Notes: generated by a model from the sequence alone, not told the origin. A DNA stretch of 35,164 bases from Opitutaceae bacterium (GCA_016794625.1 JAEUGY010000111.1:1-35164); one strand, 5' to 3'. Positions 1-7,846 are shown, counted from the stretch's first letter. Translations and numbers: made by a program.

Positions 1-167
1 GGCGACTCTTTCCGGAGCGACGCCTCCAGCGCCTCCACCGCCTCCTTCGCTTCTTTCAGGCCAAAGCCCGTGATCTCACGGTACAGCTTGATCGCAGCGA
101 TCTTCTCACCCGAGAAAATGAACGCTCGTAACGCAGCCAACTTTTCTTCCGGCAACGGTGTAGTCAT
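1..167 (-). CDS. Ribosomal protein L7/L12 C-terminal-domain-like protein, 3' end outside window
   Basis: The reverse strand reads from an ATG at 167 into the left edge of the window without a stop, giving the first 55 residues. The segment ITGFGLKEAKEAVEALE matches the signature helix of the L7/L12 C-terminal domain (typically TGLGLKEAKdlVe). True L7/L12 has an N-terminal dimerisation domain and hinge before this; here the motif starts by about residue 30, so this is a stand-alone C-terminal-domain protein, a common small bacterial family of unknown role, and not rplL itself. The preceding residues (EEKLAALRAFIFSGEKIAAIKLYRE) fit the family pattern in which one helix precedes the domain. Only a weak GAG is seen upstream of the ATG. 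The C-terminus cannot be described. Confidence 0.75.
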   Translation of the reverse strand, partial: MTTPLPEEKLAALRAFIFSGEKIAAIKLYREITGFGLKEAKEAVEALEASLRKES

Positions 168-303
168 GGGAACAGGTCTCCTCGGCTTCACCGCCACCCC
201 AGCACGCTTCGCCCGCCGCAGCAACCCCGGAAGCCGCCCGAGCAAAAGACGAGAGGTCAGCGGTCAGGTTCCGAAATCCGTAACACCACTTCGGCGTTAA
301 AAG

Positions 304-331
304 TTCAGCGTTCAGCGTTCAACGTTCCATC
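304..331. repeat. Heptamer array TTCAGCG x2, TTCAACG, TTCCATC (GAACGCT on minus strand)
   Basis: Four consecutive 7-bp units beginning with TTC lie at 304, 311, 318 and 325. On the minus strand they read as GAACGCT-type heptamers. The array overlaps the 3' end of the VOC gene at 305-697 and supplies its last codons and stop. It is in the same strand sense (GAA-heptamers after a gene) as the arrays at 5755-5795, 5823-5894, 7866-7900 and 13228-13276. Confidence 0.75.
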
Positions 332-697
332 GTAGGGCTGTCCCACTCGCAGCAGATTTCCGTCGGGATCCACCACCGCAAACTCCCTCATACCCCACGG
401 TTTGTTCTCCAGGGTATCCATCCGCGGAATCCCCTGCGCCGGGAGCTGCGCGAGCGCGAACGCCCGGTGGACAGCCTCCACGTCCAGCACGCGCAGGTAG
501 CAGCCCGCCGACGACTCCGCCGGGCGGAGGTCCGGGTGGGTGAAAAAATGAAGCTCGAGCGTGCCCCGCGTCAGGATGGCGTAGCGGTAGGGATCGCCCC
601 AGATTTCACCCTCAAATCCCAAGCGTCGGTAAAACGCCACGGTGTCCTGCACCGACCGGCTGGGCAGCGTGGGGATGGCCATGTCCTGCGTTTGCAT
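305..697 (-). CDS. VOC-fold (glyoxalase/bleomycin-resistance-like) protein
   Basis: 130 residues forming a single vicinal-oxygen-chelate unit with both beta-alpha-beta-beta-beta modules: the first contains VQDTVAFYRRLGFEG (17-30) and ELHFF (48-52), the second REFAVVDPDGNLLRVG (104-119). The order and spacing match bleomycin-resistance/BLMA-type proteins, where ELHFF and the EF.V.DPDGN block line the ligand cleft. Members bind or detoxify small molecules as dimers; the substrate cannot be read from sequence, and no antibiotic resistance should be assumed. The start is the ATG at 697; an internal Met6 is an alternative. The last residues (LNAER) and the stop are encoded inside a heptamer repeat array, so the C-terminal tail is probably an accidental extension. 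The GrpB gene lies upstream on the same strand, 158 bp away. Confidence 0.85.
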   Translation of the reverse strand: MQTQDMAIPTLPSRSVQDTVAFYRRLGFEGEIWGDPYRYAILTRGTLELHFFTHPDLRPAESSAGCYLRVLDVEAVHRAFALAQLPAQGIPRMDTLENKPWGMREFAVVDPDGNLLRVGQPYDGTLNAER

Positions 698-855
698 GGG
701 GTCAAGGTGACACGATCACCGACGTTTTCGAGAAAACCTTTTCGACCTCTCCGACCCGCGAGCGGCCACGGTCGCGCCCTCCCGCCGCGCGCCGTCCACT
801 CCATGCTCCCGGATCCCACCCCGTCAGGGCCCGTGAACTCCGTCGAACGGTATCA

Positions 856-1380
856 TCACGCTGGTGACTGCGGGCGCCACGCCGCCATCGCCTGGGCTGC
901 GATTCGTTTCACCAAGGCATCCTTGCCTTCAACATAACGGGCCGGGTCCTGCGCCCAGGTCCGCGCCAACGCTTGCTTCAGTTCGCCGTACTCGCGGGCG
1001 ATCTCCGCATGCGTCCGCAGGTAGTCGCGAAAGGCGAGGTGGCGCGCCAATGCCTCATCCCCGACCGCAAAGGCATGGACGTGGTGGGTCCGCACCGGGA
1101 CCCCCTTATGAAAATAGCGTCGCCCCGGAATTCCGTTTTCCCCCCGAGGGGTGTAGCCGCCAAGGATCATCGCTCCACGGCACGCATCGAGGGACGCGAG
1201 GTCGGTCACTTCCATCAGAACGTCAATGACCGGCTTCGCCGCCAGACCGGGCACCGCGGTGCTGCCGATGTGGTGAATCGACACCACCACCGCGCCGAGC
1301 ATGCGCGACAGCCGTTCACGCTCCGTTGCAAAGTGAACGGGCCACGTCGGATCGGACTCCACCACTTCGATTGTCCTCAT
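856..1380 (-). CDS. GrpB/UPF0157 family protein
   Basis: 174 residues, the usual length for GrpB-like (UPF0157) proteins. The diagnostic block is HHIGSTAVPGLAAKPVIDVLM at about 36-56: a nucleotidyltransferase-like Gly-Ser followed by the conserved KPVIDVL. A second family segment, RRYFHKGVPVRTHHVHAF, follows near 87-104, and the LAFRDYLRTHAEIAREYGELKQALA block at about 115-139 is also typical. The same domain is fused to dephospho-CoA kinase in some actinobacteria, but free-standing copies have no established reaction. The ATG at 1380 fits the N-terminus of the family (IEVVESDPTWPVHFATER). The gene is divergent from the exported hydrolase that starts at about 1693. Confidence 0.88.
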   Translation of the reverse strand: MRTIEVVESDPTWPVHFATERERLSRMLGAVVVSIHHIGSTAVPGLAAKPVIDVLMEVTDLASLDACRGAMILGGYTPRGENGIPGRRYFHKGVPVRTHHVHAFAVGDEALARHLAFRDYLRTHAEIAREYGELKQALARTWAQDPARYVEGKDALVKRIAAQAMAAWRPQSPA

Positions 1381-1692
1381 GCCGAAACGAAGGTGACGTC
1401 GCGCAGGGCAGCAGGGGAATCTCTTTTTCCATCCGCTCCTCGTGCCGACCTAGAGAGCGACAGCTCCTGCAAGGGGCTTTCGTTTTCTGACGGAGTCACC
1501 TCGACCTTTTCGCTTTTTTTCGTGCCGCCCGCTTTCCTCGGCCGCCTTCCACATCTATCCTGCAAACGGCCCGGAGATTGCTTCTCTCCGCAGTCCCGGA
1601 TCCTCGCCCCTCGGTTCCCCCCCAGTTGCACTCCGCTCTTGCCTGATCGTTCAAGCTTGAAACAACTAACTGCACCGCTCGACGACGTTCCA
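1381..1692. other. Divergent intergenic region, no gene seen
   Basis: 312 bp between the GrpB gene (minus) and the exported S9-like gene (plus). The plus-strand frame of the downstream gene stays open through here and far into the GrpB gene, but the translation has no family features and I read it as chance in GC-rich DNA. Short T-runs (1503-1520) are the only low-GC stretches. I see no convincing promoter, repeat or RNA. Confidence 0.4.
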
Positions 1693-3972
1693 GTGCGCTT
1701 TCGCCTCCCCACCGTCCGTCTGGTCCTTGCCTGTGCTGCCGCTTTGTCCGGGATGGTGGCGCAGGGGGCGGATGCTCTTTCTGGACGCGACCCGGCCACG
1801 CTGTACCGGCCCTTCCTCGCCGAGCGGGCCACGCTCTCTCGGGATGGCCGCAAGGTGGCCTACTCGGCCCACGAGGGACGGGACCTGGTGATCGTCGTGC
1901 AAACGCTGGACCCGACGCCGTCGCGCGTGAAAATCTCAATCGAGGACGGACCCTACGCTGGCGTGGACGCCCTGGAATGGGTCACCCCGGATCGCCTGGT
2001 CCTGGCCACACGCACCCCGGTCATCCATGTGATCGACATCGGCAAGAAGTCCGTCCGCCGGGTGCTGGATTCCACCCTGTTCGAGCCGTGGTCGGCCGAC
2101 CAGCCGGTCCCGCGCCCGCCCCGTTTCCTCGGACAGGTCGCCGGTCAAACGAATGCCGTCTGGATCGAGGGCGTCTCGAGCATGGTGGCCGACGAACAGG
2201 ATCCGTTCTCGCCCCTCGCCAATCCGTTTGCGGAGAGCGAACCCAACGAGGCCACCGGCGAGGGCACCGCCACCCGCCCTCGCTCGGGTCTCGGCGGCCT
2301 GGGTAGAGGCGACGGACCAACGCGGGTCCAGGTCTCCGAGCTGGTCAAACTGGATCTCGAAACCGGACTCTGGGACTCCTACGCGAGCGTCACGGATCGC
2401 ACCGACGGCACCGTCCTCTACGATCGCACCGGCCACGCCCGCATCAAGCGCACCGGCCCGACGACCCGGCAGTCCTATTTTCACCAGTATCCGGAAACCA
2501 ACTTTTATGAACGCTGGGAGGCCTTCGAACAGTTTCTCCCCGCGGTCGCCCCGCTGCGCTTCCACCTCGCGCCCGACGTGGCCCTCGGGGAGCGCTCCTA
2601 CCCGATCGGCTTCGGTCCCGATCCGGACCTGCTGTACTATGCCTCCAACGTGGGCACCGACACCACGGGTCTTTTCGTGCTCAACCTGAAGTCACAGGCC
2701 TCCACCTGCCTCGTCCCCGCCCCCGCCGGTTTCGACTTGATCGGGCTGGACCTGGCCCGCACGCCCAACCCGTTGATCTTCGACCGGGCCACCGGCAAAT
2801 TGGCCGGTGTCCGGCACTACGAAACGGAGCTGCGCACGACGTGGCTGGACTCCACCCTGGGCGAAATCGACACCACGATCGCCTCCAAGTTTCCGGGCCG
2901 GCAGGTGCGCATCCTGGATTGGGACGACGCCCGCGCCCACGTGCTCATCCGGGTCGAGGCCTCACACGATCCGGGTCGTCTCTTCGTCTACCACCGGGCG
3001 GAGGGCCGTCTGGTGGAGTTTCTGAAGCTCGCGCCTTGGATCAATCGCCTGGAATCGCACGTCACGCGGCCTTTCGATGTGACCTCGCCGCAGGGAGTCC
3101 GCTTGACGGGACGCTTGACCCTGCCGCGCGTCACCGTCGTCGAATCGCCTCCCCTCGTGCTCTGGCTGCATGACCTCCCGGGCGAGCGCACACCGCCCGG
3201 TTTCAATCGCGACGCCCAGGCGCTGGCCGATCTCGGCATGATCATCCTGCATCTCGACGCCCACGGCACCACCGGCCTCGGTCGGCGTCACCGCGAGCCC
3301 GGCGGGCCCGAAGCGCTCGACCAGCGGGTGGTCGACCAGTGCCTGCAGGCCATCGACTGGGTGGGCACCCAGACCCGCTTTGACGCACGGCGCGTCGCGG
3401 TCATCGGCGAGGGTGTGGCTGGATACGTGGCCATGCGGCTGCTCGCGCTGCACCCGCGTCGGATCCGCGGCGCGGCCAGCATCAACGCCCCGACGCATCC
3501 GGACCAGGTCGGCCAGGTTTCAGCGACACGCCGCCAGGCCGAGCAGCGCAAGATGCGCGAAGCCCGGGCCCGCTTCTCGGAGGAAATGGAAAACTGGAAC
3601 GGCACGGGCACGCCGCCGCGGCGGCCCACTCCCCCGCACGATCCGCTGGACTGGACGCGGGAGTCGCAGATGTGGTTCCTCGCCCAAGGCAAACGCCCCG
3701 AGCCGCTGCAAAAGGACGCGGAGCGCCTCGACCGGCCGGCCCTCTTCCTGCACGACCCCGGCCATGCCGCGGTGGCGGTCGAGCCGGTGCAGTCCCTGGT
3801 CAAGGCCATGCGCAAACGCAATGACTCGGTCGACCTGAAGCCCTTGCCCGCCGATGTGCACCAACCCGATCTGCCGATCCGGATCCCGTTGCTGGTGTAC
3901 CTGCGCGATTTTCTCAACGACACCTTTTATCGCTACAAGGTGGACATCGGCGAAACCAAGGAGCGCGACTGA
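1693..3972 (+). CDS. Exported S9-type alpha/beta-hydrolase with apparently lost catalytic Ser
   Basis: 759 residues from a GTG at 1693, chosen because it gives a good signal peptide (basic RFRLPTVR, then LVLACAAALSG, cleavage near AQGADA). An ATG at 1753 would remove it. The middle (about 40-440) resembles the beta-propeller-like half of prolyl-oligopeptidase-type proteins. The C-terminal part has the S9 hydrolase layout: LVLWLHDLPGERTPPGFNRDAQALADLGMIILHLD, then DQCLQAIDWVGTQTRFDARRVAVIGEGVAGY. Where active S9 enzymes have GxSxGG, this protein has G-E-G-V-A-G, so Gly574 sits at the nucleophile. The expected Asp (usually G..D..V) falls in LHDPGHAAV with no Asp in place, while a candidate His723 (ADVHQP) remains. 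I infer a non-catalytic binding protein. It is followed after 2 bp by the next gene, so the two are surely co-transcribed. Confidence 0.75.
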   Translation: MRFRLPTVRLVLACAAALSGMVAQGADALSGRDPATLYRPFLAERATLSRDGRKVAYSAHEGRDLVIVVQTLDPTPSRVKISIEDGPYAGVDALEWVTPDRLVLATRTPVIHVIDIGKKSVRRVLDSTLFEPWSADQPVPRPPRFLGQVAGQTNAVWIEGVSSMVADEQDPFSPLANPFAESEPNEATGEGTATRPRSGLGGLGRGDGPTRVQVSELVKLDLETGLWDSYASVTDRTDGTVLYDRTGHARIKRTGPTTRQSYFHQYPETNFYERWEAFEQFLPAVAPLRFHLAPDVALGERSYPIGFGPDPDLLYYASNVGTDTTGLFVLNLKSQASTCLVPAPAGFDLIGLDLARTPNPLIFDRATGKLAGVRHYETELRTTWLDSTLGEIDTTIASKFPGRQVRILDWDDARAHVLIRVEASHDPGRLFVYHRAEGRLVEFLKLAPWINRLESHVTRPFDVTSPQGVRLTGRLTLPRVTVVESPPLVLWLHDLPGERTPPGFNRDAQALADLGMIILHLDAHGTTGLGRRHREPGGPEALDQRVVDQCLQAIDWVGTQTRFDARRVAVIGEGVAGYVAMRLLALHPRRIRGAASINAPTHPDQVGQVSATRRQAEQRKMREARARFSEEMENWNGTGTPPRRPTPPHDPLDWTRESQMWFLAQGKRPEPLQKDAERLDRPALFLHDPGHAAVAVEPVQSLVKAMRKRNDSVDLKPLPADVHQPDLPIRIPLLVYLRDFLNDTFYRYKVDIGETKERD

Positions 3973-3974
3973 CC

Positions 3975-5738
3975 ATGCCACCCTGCCGCATCCTCCGGTT
4001 GCTTTTGGCCGCCAGCCTCGGCGTCTGCTTCACGTTGGCGGCGTGGGCCCAAACTCCGGCGCCCAAGGGCGCGAAAGGGACCAAGGCGGTGGCGGAAGGC
4101 CCGGTCGTCGATCTGCCGCCCTTGATGGTCGAGGGCTCCGCCACGCCACTGCGCTGGCGGTATGTCGCCCTGCCCGGACTCGAAGTCCTGTCCGTCTGCT
4201 CCGACGGCACCACCAAGGAATTCCTGCGTCGCTACTACCGGCAGCACCAGCTGCTCTCCTGGCTCCTGCCGGAGCGGTACCAGGGACGCTCCTCGGTGCC
4301 GGATGTGTACATCCTGTTCAACGAGGAGATCCACCGCGCCAATTCGGGTGAAATCGTCAACGACATGGTCAATCGCGAGACGGACCGCAAAGAGTCGGCG
4401 GAGTCGACCGAGAAGGAGCGAAGCCGCAAAGCGCGGGAGGCGCCCCGGATCCGGTTCCTGCCGAACATGCGGCTGCTCGATGTCGATTCGACCTGCGTCT
4501 TTGTCATCGTGCGCGAGTCAGAGCAGGACACGCTCACGTTCAGCTTCACCATCGACCGGGTGGGACAACTCCTGCAGCAGCGCCTCCCGGTGCTGCCTCC
4601 CTGGCTGATCGTCGGGGTGGCCGGCGTGTACGCCCAATCGAACCTACGCGAGGACATCCTCCGCATCGATCCCGCCCTCTGGCTGAACAGGGGAGAGTCC
4701 GAGGCCTTGAGTCGCGATGCCGACCGCCCGCGTTCGATCATGCCCATTCAGGACATGCTCGCGTGGCGTCCCGGCCGGAAGGCCACGGACGCCGGGGACA
4801 TGGACAAGCTCTGGCGTTCCCAATGCACCCTGTTCGTGCGGTGGGCGATGATCGCCAACAACAGCATCCGGCGCGACGCCCTCTGGACCTTCGTCGACCG
4901 CCTGGAAAAGGAACCGCTCAGCGAGTCGCTGTTCGAGCAGTGCTTCGGGTTTGGGTATTCGGAAATGCGCGACGTGCTGAGCGACTACCTGCCCAATGCC
5001 ATCGGAGAGGAACGCACCATCTCCGAGGCCGACCCCGGGCGCCCGCCACCGATCCCGCTGCGCGACGCCACACCGGCGGAGATAGCCCGGTTGCGCGGCG
5101 ACTGGGAGCGCATGGAGATCGCCTTCGTCCGCAGAAAACTCCCCGATCTTGTGTCCAAGTACGTCGACCAGGCGCGGGCCACGCTCCGGCGGGCTTACGA
5201 CAAGGGCGAGCGCGAACCCGGTCTGATGGCGGTCATGGGCCTGACCGAGATCGATGCCGACAACCGTCTCGCCGCCATCCCCTTCCTTGAAGCCGCCGCG
5301 GCCGCCGGGGTCGTGCGGCCGCGCGTCTATTTCGAACTCGGCTTCACCCGCTACGCCGCCCTCGTGGCCCGGCAAACCGACCCCGAGCACCCGGTATTCA
5401 CCCCGCAGGAATTGGATTCGGTCCTCACCCCGCTCTGGCAGGCACACCGCCAATGGCCACCCCTGTCCTCCGTCTACACCTTGATGGCGGAAGTCTGGAC
5501 CAAGGCCAAGACCCCTCTCGGCGCCGACGAGCTGCACGTGCTCACCCGCGCCGTCGAACAGTTCCCCTACGCCACCCAGCTCGCCCTGCGCAGCGCCTAC
5601 CTCCACGCCGCCCACCGCCAGTTCGACCAGGCCCGCCGCCTCCTGGAACTCAGCCTCGACTCCACCGACGACGAGGCCAACCGCGACCTCCTCACCCAAT
5701 CCCTCACCGAGCTGAACCGGGTGACCCCGAAGCCATGA
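3975..5738 (+). CDS. Exported peptidase-MA-like/TPR protein lacking the zinc motif
   Basis: 587 residues with a signal peptide (RILRLLLAASLGVCFTLAAWAQ, cleavage about residue 26). The ATG starts 2 bp after the preceding stop. The N-terminal half (about 45-230) resembles DUF1570/peptidase-MA-like proteins: a motif PDVYILFNEE (109-118), then the turn LPPWLIVGVAGVYA (207-220), the counterpart of the family's PxWLxEGxAxxxA. In active gluzincins a HExxH precedes this turn and the Glu of WLxEG binds zinc; here the helix reads FTIDRVGQLL and the Glu is Val, so no zinc site is left. The C-terminal half (about 365-585) is helical and TPR-like, with NRDLLTQSLTELN at the end. Pairing with an equally degenerate S9-like protein suggests a secreted two-protein unit with a binding role. 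Function unknown. Confidence 0.6.
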   Translation: MPPCRILRLLLAASLGVCFTLAAWAQTPAPKGAKGTKAVAEGPVVDLPPLMVEGSATPLRWRYVALPGLEVLSVCSDGTTKEFLRRYYRQHQLLSWLLPERYQGRSSVPDVYILFNEEIHRANSGEIVNDMVNRETDRKESAESTEKERSRKAREAPRIRFLPNMRLLDVDSTCVFVIVRESEQDTLTFSFTIDRVGQLLQQRLPVLPPWLIVGVAGVYAQSNLREDILRIDPALWLNRGESEALSRDADRPRSIMPIQDMLAWRPGRKATDAGDMDKLWRSQCTLFVRWAMIANNSIRRDALWTFVDRLEKEPLSESLFEQCFGFGYSEMRDVLSDYLPNAIGEERTISEADPGRPPPIPLRDATPAEIARLRGDWERMEIAFVRRKLPDLVSKYVDQARATLRRAYDKGEREPGLMAVMGLTEIDADNRLAAIPFLEAAAAAGVVRPRVYFELGFTRYAALVARQTDPEHPVFTPQELDSVLTPLWQAHRQWPPLSSVYTLMAEVWTKAKTPLGADELHVLTRAVEQFPYATQLALRSAYLHAAHRQFDQARRLLELSLDSTDDEANRDLLTQSLTELNRVTPKP

Positions 5739-5754
5739 GCCCGATGGAAGGAAC

Positions 5755-5795
5755 GGGGAACTCTGAACGCTGAATTCTTAACGCTGAAGTGTCCG
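5755..5795 (+). repeat. Sense heptamer array GAACTCT/GAACGCT/GAATTCT/TAACGCT/GAAGTGT
   Basis: Five in-register 7-bp units lie about 20 bp after the stop of the gene at 3975-5738, in GAA orientation on that gene's strand. Their core GAACGCT is the same as in the minus-strand array at 304-331. Confidence 0.65.
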
Positions 5796-5822
5796 GACCG
5801 AACGGTCCCCGGACAAAATCCT

Positions 5823-5920
5823 TTCGCCCTTCACTCTTCGCCCTTCGAACTTCCCGCCCACAGGGCGGGCCCATTCGTCATTCGTCATTCGTCGATCCAG
5901 CCCCAAGGGGCTGGATCGAC
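5823..5920 (-). repeat. 3' composite element of the MBL gene: stem-loop, GAATGAC repeats, stem-loop, GAA heptamers
   Basis: Read in the minus sense from the MBL stop codon at 5922: a perfect 14-bp stem with 2-nt loop (5891-5920, arm GTCGATCCAGCCCC), three GAATGAC-type heptamers (5874-5894), a perfect 7-bp stem CCCGCCC/GGGCGGG with 3-nt loop (5853-5869), then GAANNNN heptamers overlapping it (5823-5857). The same order occurs after the TonB receptor gene at 13178-13294. The first stem-loop may serve as a transcript end for either of the two convergent genes, although no T-run follows it. Confidence 0.75.
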
Positions 5921-5921
5921 T

Positions 5922-6980
5922 TCAGCTTCCCCAGCTCCAGCGTTCCGCTTCCCAGCGGTAGCCAGCACCCTGGGGGAGGATGCGGCCGAGGCCGGGCCAG
6001 GGGAGGTGGAAACCATAGGTGCGGGTACGGCGCTCGCTCAGTTCGGCAAACAGTCGGCGGCGGGTCGCCACGGCCTGCTCGGGCACGTGGTCGAATTCAA
6101 TGTACCACGACGGATCAGTGAACATGAGTTGGTGATGATGGGCGACATCCATGAGGTGGACGAGCGAGTCGCGGCCATCGCGCAGGAGCAGGGTGCAGTG
6201 GCCGTCCGTGTGGCCGGGCGCGGCTTGAAAGGTCACGAGGTCTCCGAGCGGCTGGTCGCCGTCCCGGTGTAGTTGTAGATTGGGCTGCAGTACCTCAAGC
6301 GCGGCCCGGACATCGCGGATCATGGCGGGAATGTTGTCGCGACGAAACGAACGGGAGAAGTCCGGGCTCGGCCCGCGCCAGAAATCGACCTCCGCCTTCA
6401 TCACCCGAAGCGCCGCGTTGGGGAACATCGGTTTCCCCGCGTGCACAAAGCCGCCGATATGGTCGGCGTGACCATGACTGAGGATCGTCTGGGTCACCTC
6501 CTCCCGGCGGATACCAATCTCGCGCAGCCCATCGGCGACCCAGCCGATGTTGGGATTGGTGCGTACGCCGAAACCACCATCGCAGAGAATGACTTCGCGC
6601 CCACGCCGCAGCACCAGGACATTGACGTAGAGCGGAATGCCGTCGACCCGCTCGCCGCGAGCCACCAGATCCGCCTGCATCGCCTCGCGCTGCTCCGGCG
6701 GGCGCATCTTGTCGAGGCGGTCATTGAACAGCATGTGCCCGTCGCTGATCGACCACGCCTCCACCGATCCGATGAGAAACGGGTAGACAAACGGCTTGGT
6801 GTGCGACTTCGGCGGAGGCGTCGGTCCCGGCGTCGCCACAGGACGCGCCGGCGAGGCGCCCGCGGCCGGGGTGGAAGCCGGAGCGTCGGTAGCCGCGGCC
6901 ACGCGACGAGGAAGCGCCACGAGCCCCAAGGCTGCTGCCGCTGCTCCGCAAAACGTCCGTCGATTCGGGGAAGTGGACAT
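5922..6980 (-). CDS. Tat-exported MBL-fold metallo-hydrolase
   Basis: 352 residues from the ATG at 6980. The N-terminus is a twin-arginine signal (SPNRRTFCGAAAAALGLVALPRRVAAA), followed by a Pro/Ala-rich linker to about residue 60. The metallo-beta-lactamase core has the zinc-binding HGHADHIGG (169-177) after a hydrophobic strand and the later AAPGHTDGHCTLLL block, which supplies the third histidine. The family hydrolyses esters, lactones, thioesters or phosphodiesters with one or two zinc ions; the overall layout (GIPLYVNVLVLRRGREVILCDGGFG) is like quorum-quenching lactonases and glyoxalase-II relatives, but the substrate cannot be fixed. Longer upstream starts exist but would run into repeat DNA. 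The gene is convergent with 3975-5738 and is flanked by heptamer arrays in inverted orientation (5823-5894 and 7044-7192). Confidence 0.88.
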   Translation of the reverse strand: MSTSPNRRTFCGAAAAALGLVALPRRVAAATDAPASTPAAGASPARPVATPGPTPPPKSHTKPFVYPFLIGSVEAWSISDGHMLFNDRLDKMRPPEQREAMQADLVARGERVDGIPLYVNVLVLRRGREVILCDGGFGVRTNPNIGWVADGLREIGIRREEVTQTILSHGHADHIGGFVHAGKPMFPNAALRVMKAEVDFWRGPSPDFSRSFRRDNIPAMIRDVRAALEVLQPNLQLHRDGDQPLGDLVTFQAAPGHTDGHCTLLLRDGRDSLVHLMDVAHHHQLMFTDPSWYIEFDHVPEQAVATRRRLFAELSERRTRTYGFHLPWPGLGRILPQGAGYRWEAERWSWGS

Positions 6981-7030
6981 GCCTGCATGCACGCAGAACC
7001 CCGCCCCTGAAGCCAGCCCGGACCAGCGGG

Positions 7031-7192
7031 CACCGCGTGCGCGGTGAAGTGCGAAAGGCGAAGAGTGAAGAGTGAAAAGACATGTCCCTCCCTCCTCCCA
7101 TTGTAGGGCTGGCCCTCGCGGCCACGCCTGCACCGCGTGAGCGGTGAAGGGCAAAGGATGAAAAGTGAAGAGCGAACGTCGAAAGATAAGAA
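7031..7192 (+). repeat. Two stem-loop-plus-heptamer units 100 bp apart
   Basis: The stem-loop CACCGC-GTGN-GCGGTG occurs at 7031-7046 and again at 7131-7146, exactly 100 bp apart. Each runs into GAANNNN-type heptamers in register: five at 7044-7078 (GTGAAGT, GCGAAAG, GCGAAGA, GTGAAGA, GTGAAAA) and seven at 7144-7192. The intervening 50 bp are unrelated to the heptamers. The block lies upstream of the minus-strand MBL gene, so in that gene's sense it is TTC-oriented. Confidence 0.7.
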
Positions 7193-7229
7193 ATTCGGAT
7201 AGTATGTCTTGGTAGCACCCATCAGAAAT

Positions 7230-7257
7230 TCAGCGTTCAGCGTTGAGCGTTCCCCCG
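7230..7257 (+). repeat. TTCAGCG heptamers
   Basis: Units TTCAGCG, TTCAGCG, TTGAGCG and TTCCCCC follow in register from about 7230, with GTTGAGCGTTCC repeated just after. They are the same units as at 304-331, here TTC-oriented and upstream of the plus-strand VOC gene. The array leads directly into the inverted-repeat element at 7276. Confidence 0.6.
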
Positions 7258-7275
7258 CGTTGAGCGTTCCCCCCG

Positions 7276-7387
7276 CGTTGGAGGTGGCCTCGATGAGGCC
7301 GCGACGGGACCGCCTGGTCCCGCCTCCTTTGTCCGATTTCGTCCCGCGGCGCCAATCCTCGCGGCCTCGGCGAGGCCACCTCCAACG
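7276..7387. repeat. 112-bp dispersed palindromic element, copy 1 (complete)
   Basis: Two 29-bp arms in inverted orientation, 7276-7304 and 7359-7387, differ at only about two positions; the outer part reads CGTTGGAGGTGG. Each arm contains its own small stem (GGCCTC/GAGGCC), and GGGACC/GGTCCC follows the left arm. It lies between the MBL and VOC genes. Related copies lie at 9489, 10661, 11688, 13072 and 17093. No open reading frame fits inside, so if mobile it would be non-autonomous. Confidence 0.75.
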
Positions 7388-7456
7388 GAGGGACCTGTCA
7401 TTCCCGTCATCTCCGGGCTGGATTCGTCCCCGCGGCCCTCGTACGTTCTTCTCATT

Positions 7457-7840
7457 ATGGTGTTTGAACACTTCGCCTTGAATGTCCCGGACGCCCGCGC
7501 GCACGCCCGTTGGTACGTGGATCACCTTGGTTTTCGCGTGGTCCGGGAAAAGACGGATTCCCCCTTCACCCACTTCCTCGGCGACAAGACGGGCCGGGTC
7601 ATCGTGGAGCTCTACTCCAACCCCTCCGCTCCCATTCTGCCCTTTGCGCAGCTGCTGCCCCTTTGTTTCCACGTCGCCGTCATCGCCGCCGACGCCCGCG
7701 CCGAAAGGAGCCGTCTGGAAGCCGCCGGAGCGACCTTCTTTTCCGAGGACAGTTTTCCCGACGGGACCCGTCTGATCATGCTGCGCGACCCGTGGGGCGT
7801 TTCCCTCCAACTCTGCCAACGCGCCCAACCCCTCGCCTGA
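7457..7840 (+). CDS. VOC-fold (glyoxalase-like) protein
   Basis: 127 residues, a single-subunit vicinal-oxygen-chelate protein. The first module is FEHFALNVPDARAHARWYVDHLGFRVV (3-29) ending in VIVELYSNP (48-56); the second is LCFHVAVIAADARAERSRLEAAGA (69-92) followed by LIMLRDPWGVSLQLCQR (106-122). Candidate metal ligands at the canonical four positions are His5, Glu51, His72 and Gln118. This resembles lactoylglutathione lyase-like and dioxygenase-like VOC proteins; substrate unknown. The ATG at 7457 places the first beta-strand correctly. Repeats surround it: an inverted-repeat element upstream, and a stem-loop with GAATGAC heptamers 6 bp after its stop. Confidence 0.85.
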   Translation: MVFEHFALNVPDARAHARWYVDHLGFRVVREKTDSPFTHFLGDKTGRVIVELYSNPSAPILPFAQLLPLCFHVAVIAADARAERSRLEAAGATFFSEDSFPDGTRLIMLRDPWGVSLQLCQRAQPLA

Positions 7841-7846
7841 GCAGCG

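Noticed and set aside
973-1692. In-frame open extension of the S9-like gene upstream of its signal peptide
   Set aside because: It runs antisense through the GrpB gene, has no family features, and would bury the signal peptide inside the protein.
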